This document shows, piece by piece, positions 39,380 through 46,740 of a stretch of 64,000 nt of DNA. The translations under genes were made by a program, and so were the position numbers. Source of the stretch: VAZQ01 sp963744275 (GTDB lineage Bacteria; Pseudomonadota; Alphaproteobacteria; Rhizobiales; Xanthobacteraceae); contig CAVUSX010000021.1 in the NCBI GenBank assembly GCA_963744275.1, forward strand, positions 434,001 through 498,000, read 5' to 3'. How positions within the stretch are numbered: the stretch's first letter is position 1; each line of letters opens with the position of its first letter. Under the pieces are notes generated by a model. The model did not search any database, was not told the origin of the DNA, and was given only the letters and a program-made list of their open reading frames with translations.

Positions 39380-40396
39380 TCAGTTCTTCACGAACTTATG
39401 CACCATCCCCTGGGATTGATAGGCCCCATAGATGTTGCCGTCGTCGTCGGCCCCGAGGCCTTCCGGCGCACCGATGGCCGGATCCGTCTGGGGAATGAAG
39501 GCCGTGACCTTTCCGTCCTTGACGCTGCCGACCCGGATACCCTGATGGAACCCCGGGTTGGTCTTGTCGGTCGATTGCGCGTCGTTCACGTACATCACGT
39601 CGTTCTTGTCGATGACGACGTCGCTCGGCCGGCCGAACTGCTTCCAGGCGGCGACAAACTTGCCGTCCGGCGAGAAAATTTGGATGCGGTTGTTGACGCG
39701 GTCGGCCACATAGACGCGTCCCGCCGAATCCAGGGCGATGCCATGGGGTGTGTCGATCTGACCCTCCGCGCTGCCATGCTTGCCCCAGGCCGAGATGAAG
39801 GTCCCGTCCTTCGCGAACTTCACGATACGGTCGTTGGTCCCGCTGCCGTGCCCGTCGGCGACATAGATGTCGCCGTTGGGCGCGACCACGACGGCGCTCA
39901 CGCTGCTCAGATAGCCGGGGGCGTTGCCCGGCATCCCGGGCTTGCCGATCGTCATCAGCACCTTGCCATCCGGGCTGAACTTGATCAGGTCGACGCCCTT
40001 GCCGTTCCGGGCGATCTGATCGCCGGCCCAGACATTTCCGTCGCGATCGACGTAGAGCGCATGTGACACCGCGAACAGGCCGGCGCCGATCGCCCGCTCG
40101 AACTTGCCCGACGCATCGAACTTCATGAGCGGCGCCAGCGTCGAATTGGTGCATTCGCTCGCCCCGCAACGGTCGAACACCCAGATGCTCTTGCCGTCGC
40201 TGTGATCGACCTGAACCTTGATCACGCCGCCGAATTTCCGGTCGGCCGGAAGCTGCGCCCAGCTGTCCAGCATTCGATATGGATTGGGCGCCGCATTGGG
40301 GTCGATGCTCTGGCTATAGCCCCGATCGCCCGCCACCATCATCAGCGCGGCGGCCGCGACGCCGATCATCGATGTCAGCCTGATTGAATGCCTCAT
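39380..40396 (-). CDS. Secreted NHL-repeat beta-propeller protein, 338 aa
   Basis: Paralogue of the 2232-3254 protein. The signal peptide is RLTSMIGVAAAALMMVAG then DRGYSQ. Six NHL-type blades follow, with HALYVDRDGNVWAGD, PHGIALDSAGRVYVADRVNN and RIQIFSPDG. Both paralogues share DPNAAPNPY after the signal and DAQSTDK-like sequence near the end. GGGAGG lies before ATG 40396; the longer frame to 40534 is not used. Probably periplasmic; ligand unknown. Confidence 0.88.
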   Translation of the reverse strand: MRHSIRLTSMIGVAAAALMMVAGDRGYSQSIDPNAAPNPYRMLDSWAQLPADRKFGGVIKVQVDHSDGKSIWVFDRCGASECTNSTLAPLMKFDASGKFERAIGAGLFAVSHALYVDRDGNVWAGDQIARNGKGVDLIKFSPDGKVLMTIGKPGMPGNAPGYLSSVSAVVVAPNGDIYVADGHGSGTNDRIVKFAKDGTFISAWGKHGSAEGQIDTPHGIALDSAGRVYVADRVNNRIQIFSPDGKFVAAWKQFGRPSDVVIDKNDVMYVNDAQSTDKTNPGFHQGIRVGSVKDGKVTAFIPQTDPAIGAPEGLGADDDGNIYGAYQSQGMVHKFVKN

Positions 40397-40579
40397 CGTA
40401 CTCCTCCCGTGCCGAATGGACGTTGCAAATTGGCATTTGGGTATCGGACACACCCATCTGGTCGGCTTGAACTGCGCACGCAGGCTTAAAGCCGACGGTT
40501 CAACCTGAACCGATGGAGGATCATAGGCGGCCACGCAGCCACCGGGAAGCCGGACGGCGACTTCTACGGCGCAGCGCGC

Positions 40580-41602
40580 CTATGGCACCATGCGGCCGAG
40601 CAGCCGAGCCGCCCGGGCGGCGACCGAAGGCGGCGTCCGATAGGCCTCCTCGGCAAAGCGCGCGATCGCGCTCCCGTCCATCGGGTCGATGCTGAGCGAG
40701 GCCTGCGCGGCATCGGCCAGGAACGCCGGGTCCCGCATCGCCGCATCGAAGCCCGCACGCAACGCCTCGACCCGCTCGGCGGGCGTTCCGGGCGGCGCCG
40801 CCAGCGGCCGCTCCAGGTCCAGCCAGCCGAACACCAGGCGCAGGACCTGGCGATCCTCCTCCCGCTTGGCGTAATCCATGACGAACGGGACGCCGGCCAA
40901 GGCGGGATTTCGCTTGAGCGCGATCTGCAACAGGATGTTGACCTTGCCGTCGGCGAGCCCGGCCAAGCGCATCGAATCCAAGGTGACGCCGCAGAAGCCG
41001 TCGATCTCGCCGCGCTGCATGGCGAGCCGCAACGCCGCGCTGCCCGCATAGCCTTTGACCAGCTTGAGCCGGGTGCCGAGCACGTTGTTCAGCACCACCG
41101 GGAAATCGTAGGTCGAGGTGCCGGCGGTACCGGTGACCATCTCGGTCTTGAAAGTGTCGTCGATGGTCTTGAACACGCTCGCCGGCGAGGCCACGCAGAT
41201 ATTGGATTCCGACGCCGGCGCGCCGATCCAATTGAACCGTCGGGCATCGTATTGGGAGGGCACGCCGCCGATCACCGGGTCGACCACGATGTTGCCGGCG
41301 AACAGCCCGATTTCGGAGCCGTCCTTGGGCGAGACGTTGAAGACGTGGTTGGCGGCCAGCATGCTGCCGGCGCCCTGCATGTTCTTCACCACCACCGCCG
41401 GACCGCCCGCAATGTGCGCCCCGAGGTGGCGCGCAATGACCCGCGCATAGGCATCGGCGCCGCCGCCCACATTGAAGCCGGCGATCAAGGTGATGGTACG
41501 GCCGCGGTAGAAGTCGGCGACATCGTCGGCGCGCGCTGCCGGGGCGGACAGAACGATCCAAACCAGGCCGGCGAGACGCGCCAATCCGGGGCCAAGCTTC
41601 AT
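40580..41602 (-). CDS. TctC-like periplasmic binding protein, 340 aa
   Basis: Binding protein of the tripartite-tricarboxylate/Bug class in a divergent subfamily. The signal peptide ends APAARA. Then come VADFYRGRTITLIAGFNVGGG, AGGPAVVVKNMQGAGSM, PVIGGVPSQYDARRFNWIG and RLKLVKGYAGSAALRLAM. It is closer to the 44399-45589 protein than to the 3650 or 60617 proteins. The start at 41602 is set by the signal peptide; the upstream frame enters a palindromic repeat (41646-41717). No transport genes adjoin. Confidence 0.85.
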   Translation of the reverse strand: MKLGPGLARLAGLVWIVLSAPAARADDVADFYRGRTITLIAGFNVGGGADAYARVIARHLGAHIAGGPAVVVKNMQGAGSMLAANHVFNVSPKDGSEIGLFAGNIVVDPVIGGVPSQYDARRFNWIGAPASESNICVASPASVFKTIDDTFKTEMVTGTAGTSTYDFPVVLNNVLGTRLKLVKGYAGSAALRLAMQRGEIDGFCGVTLDSMRLAGLADGKVNILLQIALKRNPALAGVPFVMDYAKREEDRQVLRLVFGWLDLERPLAAPPGTPAERVEALRAGFDAAMRDPAFLADAAQASLSIDPMDGSAIARFAEEAYRTPPSVAARAARLLGRMVP

Positions 41603-41645
41603 GCGGCGCTCCTTCGCGCGCTGCCGATGAACGAGCGTCGCCATC

Positions 41646-41717
41646 GTAGCCCGCATGAAGCGAAGCGCAATGCGGGGGCGGCATTCCCGGATTACGCAAG
41701 CGCTCCATCCGGGCTAC
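41646..41717. repeat. Palindromic repeat (GTAGCCCG-type)
   Basis: GTAGCCCGCATGAAGCG (41646-41662) faces CGCTCCATCCGGGCTAC (41701-41717); 15 of 17 bases pair. Sequences of this type recur in intergenic DNA of many proteobacteria. It lies between the leftward binding-protein gene and the rightward thioesterase gene. Confidence 0.8.
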
Positions 41718-41817
41718 AAGGCCGCGCCATAGAGGTAAAGTGCAGCACCGGTTTGGCTTCTCCTGCGCAGGAGGATAACCATGACGGGGCGATTTCAAAG
41801 GCTCAGGGTCCAGGACG

Positions 41818-42225
41818 ATGGTCGACCTCTCGGGTTTGCAGGCCGGCATGACGGGCAGCGCGCAGCTCGAGGTGGGGGTGGAGCATACGGCGCCCAGCAT
41901 CGGCAGCGGCAAGGTTCCGGTCCTGGCCACGCCGGTCATGATCAGCCTGATCGAGGCGGCGGCGCTGGCGGCGGTCGAGCATCTGTTGCCAGCCGGGCAC
42001 CAGAGCCTCGGCATCCATCTCGACGTCCGTCATTTTGCCGCGACCCCGATCGGCATGAAGGTGGTGGCGACCGCCGAATTGACCGCGGTCGAGGGCCGCA
42101 CGCTTTCATTCCGGGTCGAGGCGCGCGACGAGCGGGAGCCGATCGGCGGCGGCTCGCACCAACGCGTCGTGGTCAACGTGGCGCGTTTCGATGAACGCGT
42201 GCAGAGGAAGCTCCGGAGCCCGTAG
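41818..42225 (+). CDS. Hot-dog thioesterase (FlK-like), 135 aa
   Basis: Single hot-dog domain of the fluoroacetyl-CoA-thioesterase-like family. It shows VATPVMISLIEAAALAAVEH-type sequence (here VLATPVMISLIEAAALAAVE), SLGIHLDVRHFAATPIGM and the final GGGSHQRVVVN strand. The family has Thr/His/Glu catalytic residues; His in DVRHFA and Glu in LIEAA are visible. The substrate is presumably an acyl-CoA and is unknown. The ATG at 41818 follows an AGGACG weak ribosome site. Confidence 0.85.
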   Translation: MVDLSGLQAGMTGSAQLEVGVEHTAPSIGSGKVPVLATPVMISLIEAAALAAVEHLLPAGHQSLGIHLDVRHFAATPIGMKVVATAELTAVEGRTLSFRVEARDEREPIGGGSHQRVVVNVARFDERVQRKLRSP

Positions 42226-42361
42226 CCGCAAGCCTGGCGCACGTGTGCTTGACACGACCCCGCAAATCAGTGGATTCGTGAAATTGAAACTCACGAATTG
42301 TGCCCGGGCGGGAAACCGCGCCGGGCTTTTGCTTGCGGCGGCCGGCGCGCCGCAGCGTCTT

Positions 42362-42500
42362 CCCTCCCCCTGAAAGGGGGAGGGTGGCGCCGGTAGGCGC
42401 CGGGTGGGGGTCCCGCCTCTCGGCAAGCCCGGTGTTTGTTGAGAGGCGGGACCCCCACCCGACCCGCTTCGCGGGTCGACCTCCCCCTTCAGGGGGAGGT
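42362..42500. repeat. Large composite palindromic repeat
   Basis: The core is a perfect 21-bp inverted repeat (42401-42421 against 42441-42461) around a 19-base loop. Each arm is flanked by its own small hairpins: CTCCCCCTGAAAGGGGGAG, GGCGCC..GGCGCC, GACCCGC/GCGGGTC and CCTCCCCCTTCAGGGGGAGG. The design is typical of non-autonomous repeats (REP/MITE-like) of Bradyrhizobium-type genomes. No ORF is inside. Confidence 0.88.
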
Positions 42501-42613
42501 AAGAAAGAGAGCGCAGTGGTTTCAATTCTCGCTATTGATCTTCATTGCTATTTGCGGTCATCGGCGAGGCACCGGCGCTGAATTTTCACGCGAAATTTCC
42601 CTGCGACCGAATT

Positions 42614-42632
42614 CCATTGTTGTTTACAATGG
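42614..42632. promoter_or_regulatory. Small palindrome upstream of the hydantoinase-B gene
   Basis: CCATTGT and ACAATGG are exact inverted copies separated by TGTTT. The position, 48 bp upstream of the ATG, fits an operator, but no promoter boxes can be assigned with confidence. Confidence 0.35.
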
Positions 42633-42680
42633 CCCGGCTTGATTTTGCAGGCGAATTTCGACGCGAGGGATCAAAGAACA

Positions 42681-44402
42681 ATGCGCCTGGAGCCGCCTGC
42701 TCTTATCCAGCCCGCCGTCGACCCGATCACGCTCGAGGTGATTCGGCATGCCTTGGTGGCGATCGCCAACCAGATCGACGCCAACATCAAGCGCACCGCG
42801 TTCAGCCCCTATATCTACGAGTACAACGATTTCGCGGTCGGGCTCACCGATCCGGACGGGCAGCTGGTGGCGCAATGCACCGGCGGCATGCCGCCGTTCG
42901 TCGCCGATTCGGTCGGCACCGCCGTGCGCGACGGGCTGCAGATCTACGGGCGGGCGCGGCTTGAGCCCGGCGACGTGGTGCTGTGCAATCATGCGGCGGT
43001 GCAGGGCCAGCACCTCAACAACACCGTCATGTATACCCCGATCCATGCCGGCCGCGATCGCGGCGCACTGGTCGGCTTCTTCGCCATCAATGTGCACTGG
43101 ATCGATATCGGCGGCTGCGTGCCGCGCTCGAGCGATATCTTCATGGAAGGCCTGCAGCTGCGCTCGATCAAGCTGTGGCAGAAGGGCGCGCCGATCGAGG
43201 AGGTCTACCGCATCATCGAGAACAATACCCGCCAGCCGACCGAGCTCATGGGCGACATCGCGGCCCAGCTTGCCGGCTGCCTGCTCGGACGCGACCTCAC
43301 GGCCGAGCTCGCCGACAAATACGGCGCCGCGACCTTCGGTCGCGCCGTCGCGCTCATCCTCGACCAGTCCGAGGCGGCGGCGCGCGCCTTCATCGCCGCC
43401 ATGCCGGACGGCGTCTACACGGCGGAGACTTATCTGGACAACGACCGCAGCGGCGACGAGCCGCTGCCGATCCGGGTCAAGGTCATGGTCGCGGGCGACG
43501 AGATGACGGTCGACTATTCGGACATGGCCGAGCAGGTGAAGGGCCCGATCAATTCCGGCTATTTCGGCGGCGGCCAGACCACCGCGCGGGTCGCCTTCAA
43601 GTATCTCATGGGGGCGGGCGAGATGGCGAACGAAGGCACGTTCCGGCCGCTCCGGCTGGTGCTGCCGCCGGGCAAGATTCTGAGCGCCGAGGCCTCCGCC
43701 CCCATGGGCAACTATTCGACCCCGTTCCCGACCGTGATCGACACCGTGATCCGGGCGCTCGAGAAGGCGTTGCCGCAACGCGTGCCGGGCGGCCATTTCG
43801 GCACCCATTCGGGCATCCGATTCTACGGCAAGCGGCCGGACGGAACGTTTTTCGGCACCCATGACAGCGGGCATGGCGGCTGGGGCGCCGGCGCGACTCA
43901 CGACGGCGCCGGCCCGTTCCGCACCATGGCGCATGGCGATACCCGCATCATCCCGCTCGAGCTGCAGGAGGCCACGCTGCCGATCCGCATCGAGGAATTC
44001 TCGCTGCGGCAGGATTCCGCCGGCGCCGGCACCTTCCGGGGCGGCTTGGGGTTCCGCAAGACCTATCGGATCCTGGCGCCGTGCATGGTGCAGACCAACC
44101 TCGACCGCACCAAGTTCCCGCCCTGGGGGGTGCAGGGCGGCGGCGAAGCCAAGCCGGGACGGTTCACGCTGGTGCAACATGCGACCGGCGCGCAGAGATC
44201 GATCGGCAAGGAGAAAGGCCTCGCGCTCGCGCCCGGCGATTTGCTGTGTGTCGAAACCGGCGGCGGCGGCGGCTATGGTAGCCCGGCGCAGCGGCCGCTC
44301 CACGCGATCCAGCGCGATCTCGATGCCGGCTATGTGTCGGCCGCCGCCGCCGCGCGGGACTACGGCGTCACGATCGGCGACGACGGCCAAGCGCGCCGAT
44401 GA
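42681..44402 (+). CDS. Hydantoinase B/oxoprolinase family protein, 573 aa
   Basis: Full-length HyuB-type subunit (PF02538). It opens DPITLEVIRHALVAIANQID, continues with NDFAVGLTDPDGQLVAQC, VPRSSDIFMEG, and MTVDYSDMAEQVKGPINSGY, and closes with the glycine-rich ETGGGGGYGSPAQR signature. HyuB normally works with HyuA in ATP-dependent hydrolysis of hydantoins, 5-oxoproline, or carboxylation of ketones. No hyuA is in the window. ATG 42681 is chosen because MRLEPPALIQPAVDPITLEV is the usual N-terminus. It is coupled by ATGA overlap to the following binding-protein gene. Confidence 0.92.
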   Translation: MRLEPPALIQPAVDPITLEVIRHALVAIANQIDANIKRTAFSPYIYEYNDFAVGLTDPDGQLVAQCTGGMPPFVADSVGTAVRDGLQIYGRARLEPGDVVLCNHAAVQGQHLNNTVMYTPIHAGRDRGALVGFFAINVHWIDIGGCVPRSSDIFMEGLQLRSIKLWQKGAPIEEVYRIIENNTRQPTELMGDIAAQLAGCLLGRDLTAELADKYGAATFGRAVALILDQSEAAARAFIAAMPDGVYTAETYLDNDRSGDEPLPIRVKVMVAGDEMTVDYSDMAEQVKGPINSGYFGGGQTTARVAFKYLMGAGEMANEGTFRPLRLVLPPGKILSAEASAPMGNYSTPFPTVIDTVIRALEKALPQRVPGGHFGTHSGIRFYGKRPDGTFFGTHDSGHGGWGAGATHDGAGPFRTMAHGDTRIIPLELQEATLPIRIEEFSLRQDSAGAGTFRGGLGFRKTYRILAPCMVQTNLDRTKFPPWGVQGGGEAKPGRFTLVQHATGAQRSIGKEKGLALAPGDLLCVETGGGGGYGSPAQRPLHAIQRDLDAGYVSAAAAARDYGVTIGDDGQARR

Positions 44403-45589
44403 GGATCGATGCGATGAGACCTGTAGGGTGGGCAAAATTGCCTGGCACCGCGATGATGATCGCGCGGTATCGCGCAATTTTGCCCACGCGTTCGAGCCGC
44501 GAGGTCGGGCCGCGTGGGCAACGCGCCGCAACGCCGTGCCGCTTTCTTCTTCGCTGCGGTATTGGCGCGTTGCCCACCCTACTGACTATCTCCGCGCTGA
44601 CGGCAACCGGCGCTCGCGCCGAGACCGTCGAGGACTTCTATCGCGGCAAGACCATCACGATGTATGTGGGCACCGGGGTCGGGGCCGGCGCGGTCGGCGC
44701 CTATCCGATGGCGCTCGGGCCGGTGATCAAGAAATACATTCCGGGACATCCCAACCTGGTGCTGTCCTACATGCCGGGCGCCGGCGGCATCAAGGCGGCG
44801 AGCTACATCTACGGCATCGCCCCGCAGGACGGCACCGCCTGGGGCTTCATCACCCGCGGCTTCCTGCTGGCGCCGCTCCTCAAGATTCCGCAGGCCCAGT
44901 TCGATCCCACGCGGTTCAACTGGATCGGAAGCCCGACCCGCACGGTGTCCATGGGCATGGTCTGGAACGCCTCGACCGCGGTGCGCACCATCCAGGACGC
45001 CATGCGCACCGAGGTGGTGGTCGGCGCCACCAGCATCGCCCAGGACACCGGCATCTATCCGCGCGCCCTCAACCGCATCGCCGGCACCAAGTTCAAGATC
45101 GTGACCGGCTATGCGGGCCTGGGCGCGGTCGATCTCGCGTTGGAGCGGGGCGAGGTGCAGGGCAAGGTCGGGTCCACCTGGAAGTCGCTCAACAGCGGGC
45201 CGAGCGCGAATTGGGTGGCCGACCGGGTGGTCACCGTGCTGGTGCAGCTCGGGGTGAAGAAGGCGCCCGACATTCCGCCCGATGTGCCGCTCGGGCTCGA
45301 CCTGGCCAAGAGCCCGCAGGACCGCCAGGTGCTGGAGGTGCTGTGCGCCCCGAGCGCGACCGGCTATCCGTCCTTCATGGGGCCGGGCGTCCCCAAGGAG
45401 CGGGTGGAGGCGATCCGCAGCGCCTATCTGCAAAGCCTGCAGGATCCGGAATTCATCGCGGCCGTGCAACGGCAGGGGCTCGACCTCGACCCGATCGGCG
45501 CCGCCGAGCTCGCCGATGTGGTGCGCGGCATCTATGCCATGCCGGAGGCCGCCGTGGAGGGTGCCCGCGATCTGTTGCCGGGGCTATAA
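44399..45589 (+). CDS. TctC-like binding protein with repeat-derived leader, 396 aa
   Basis: Binding protein of the same subfamily as 40580-41602: VEDFYRGKTITMYVGTGVGAG, YMPGAGGIKAASYIYGI, FNWIGSPTRTVSMGMVW and FKIVTGYAGLGAVDLAL. Its ATG overlaps the hydantoinase-B stop (ATGA), so the two are coupled. A 160-bp palindromic element (44423-44582) lies inside the coding start and encodes residues about 9-61. The hydrophobic segment that must serve as signal peptide (FLLRCGIGALPTLLTISALT then ATGARA) is partly encoded by the element. The native start may have been lost. The rest of the protein is intact. Confidence 0.8.
   Translation: MRIDAMRPVGWAKLPGTAMMIARYRAILPTRSSREVGPRGQRAATPCRFLLRCGIGALPTLLTISALTATGARAETVEDFYRGKTITMYVGTGVGAGAVGAYPMALGPVIKKYIPGHPNLVLSYMPGAGGIKAASYIYGIAPQDGTAWGFITRGFLLAPLLKIPQAQFDPTRFNWIGSPTRTVSMGMVWNASTAVRTIQDAMRTEVVVGATSIAQDTGIYPRALNRIAGTKFKIVTGYAGLGAVDLALERGEVQGKVGSTWKSLNSGPSANWVADRVVTVLVQLGVKKAPDIPPDVPLGLDLAKSPQDRQVLEVLCAPSATGYPSFMGPGVPKERVEAIRSAYLQSLQDPEFIAAVQRQGLDLDPIGAAELADVVRGIYAMPEAAVEGARDLLPGL
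44423..44582. repeat. 160-bp MITE-like palindromic element inside a gene start
   Basis: The ends are a perfect 13-bp inverted repeat (GTAGGGTGGGCAA / TTGCCCACCCTAC). Inside are two more facing pairs: GGGCAAAATTGC with GCAATTTTGCCC, and GTGGGCAACGCGCC with GGCGCGTTGCCCAC. The element thus folds as two hairpins. It encodes no protein of its own but is read through by the 44399-45589 gene. Confidence 0.85.
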
Positions 45590-45601
45590 TAAGCACTACG
45601 T

Positions 45602-45689
45602 TGTCATGGCCGGACTTGTTCCGGCCATCCCGACGCGGATGGCACCACGCTTCCTTGTCGAGATCGCCGGGACAAGCCCGGCGATGACA
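45602..45689. repeat. Palindromic repeat (TGTCATGGCCGGA type)
   Basis: The first 24 bases pair with the last 24 at 21 positions (TGTCATGGCCGGACTTG against its near-complement CAAGCCCGGCGATGACA). The left half contains the same CATGGCCGGA-loop-TCCGGCCAT hairpin as 34788-34812. It fills almost the whole gap between two genes. Confidence 0.85.
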
Positions 45690-45714
45690 CCAAACAAGAA
45701 CCGGGAGCATCACG

Positions 45715-46677
45715 ATGAAAATCCATGCAGCGGGCGTCGCGGCCGTGATCACGATCCTGAGCGGGGTCGGGGCGTGGCCGGCGGGCGCCGAGACCATCGC
45801 CACGCTGACCAAGGGCCAGTCCAATCCGATCGTGCGCGGCGTGCGGGTCGGCAGCGAGACCATGGCGGCCAAGCTCGGCGACAAGAGCCTGCACTTCGTG
45901 CCGCGCACCGAGAACAGCGTGCCCGAGCAGATCGCGCTGGTGGACGAGGTGCTGAGCAACAAGCCCGACGCGCTGGTGTTCAGCCCGTCCGATCCCAAGG
46001 CCCTGCTGCCCGCGGTGGAGAAGTTCAACGCAGCCGGCATCGCGGTGGTCAATGTCATCGATCGCCTGGCCGGCGGCCAGGTGGTGTCCTATGTGGGCAA
46101 CGACGATTACGACCTCGCGGTGGTGACCGCGCGCTATCTGTTCAAGGCCATGGGCGGCAAGGGCAATGTGGTGATGCTCGAAGGCCCGCCCAACCTGCCG
46201 ACCGCGATCGCGCGCTCGCGCGGCTTCAACGATGCCCTCAAGGACGCGCCCGACATCAAGCTGCTGGCGGCGAAATCGGCCAATTACGCCCGCCCGCTCG
46301 CGCTGCAGAACATGCGCGACTTCCTGCGCGCCTATCCGCAGATCGACGGCGTGCTCGCCGCCAACGATCCGATGGCGATCGGGGCCAATGATGCGCTCAA
46401 GGCCGCCGGCAAGAAGGCGCTGGTGGTCGGGATCAATGCCAGCACCGAGGTGCTCCAATACATCAAGTCGGGCGAGATCCTGGCGAGCGGCGACTACAAC
46501 GGCTACATGCAGGGCTGCCTCGCCACCGAGATCGCGTTTCGGCATCTGCGCAAGCAGGAGGTTCCCAAGGAAGTGATCCTCAAGTCGGTGGTGGTCGACA
46601 AGAGCAACTATCAGCCCTACGAGATCCCGGTGGACAAGCGCACCTGCCCGACGCTCGACAGCGTCGCCGGGAAATAG
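45715..46677 (+). CDS. RbsB-like sugar-type ABC transporter binding protein, 320 aa
   Basis: Periplasmic binding protein of the type-1/RbsB class. The signal peptide ends WPAGA. Then come IATLTKGQSNPIVRGVRVGS, VPEQIALVDEVLSNKPDALV, FSPSDPKALLPAVEKFNAAG and VLAANDPMAIGANDALKAAG. Sugars or autoinducer-like compounds are usual ligands. No ATPase or permease gene is adjacent, so the transporter is incomplete here. The ATG follows a purine-rich GGGAGCATCACG spacer right after the 45602-45689 repeat. Confidence 0.9.
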   Translation: MKIHAAGVAAVITILSGVGAWPAGAETIATLTKGQSNPIVRGVRVGSETMAAKLGDKSLHFVPRTENSVPEQIALVDEVLSNKPDALVFSPSDPKALLPAVEKFNAAGIAVVNVIDRLAGGQVVSYVGNDDYDLAVVTARYLFKAMGGKGNVVMLEGPPNLPTAIARSRGFNDALKDAPDIKLLAAKSANYARPLALQNMRDFLRAYPQIDGVLAANDPMAIGANDALKAAGKKALVVGINASTEVLQYIKSGEILASGDYNGYMQGCLATEIAFRHLRKQEVPKEVILKSVVVDKSNYQPYEIPVDKRTCPTLDSVAGK

Positions 46678-46740
46678 CCGGCTCGGCGCGCCGGAGCAGT
46701 CCGCCAGAGACAAAAATCGAGGAGGCGTCGTTCCACATCC

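Larger units (their letters stand above)
42226..42680. other. Intergenic region of 455 bp with a large palindromic repeat
   Basis: No gene. It holds the repeat at 42362-42500 and a small palindrome, CCATTGT-5-ACAATGG, at 42614-42632, 48 bp upstream of the hydantoinase-B start, which could be an operator. Confidence 0.6.

Noticed and set aside
42624..44531. Minus-strand ORF of 635 codons opposite the hydantoinase-B gene
   Set aside because: Shadow of the HyuB frame, with low-information His/Arg/Ala-rich sequence.
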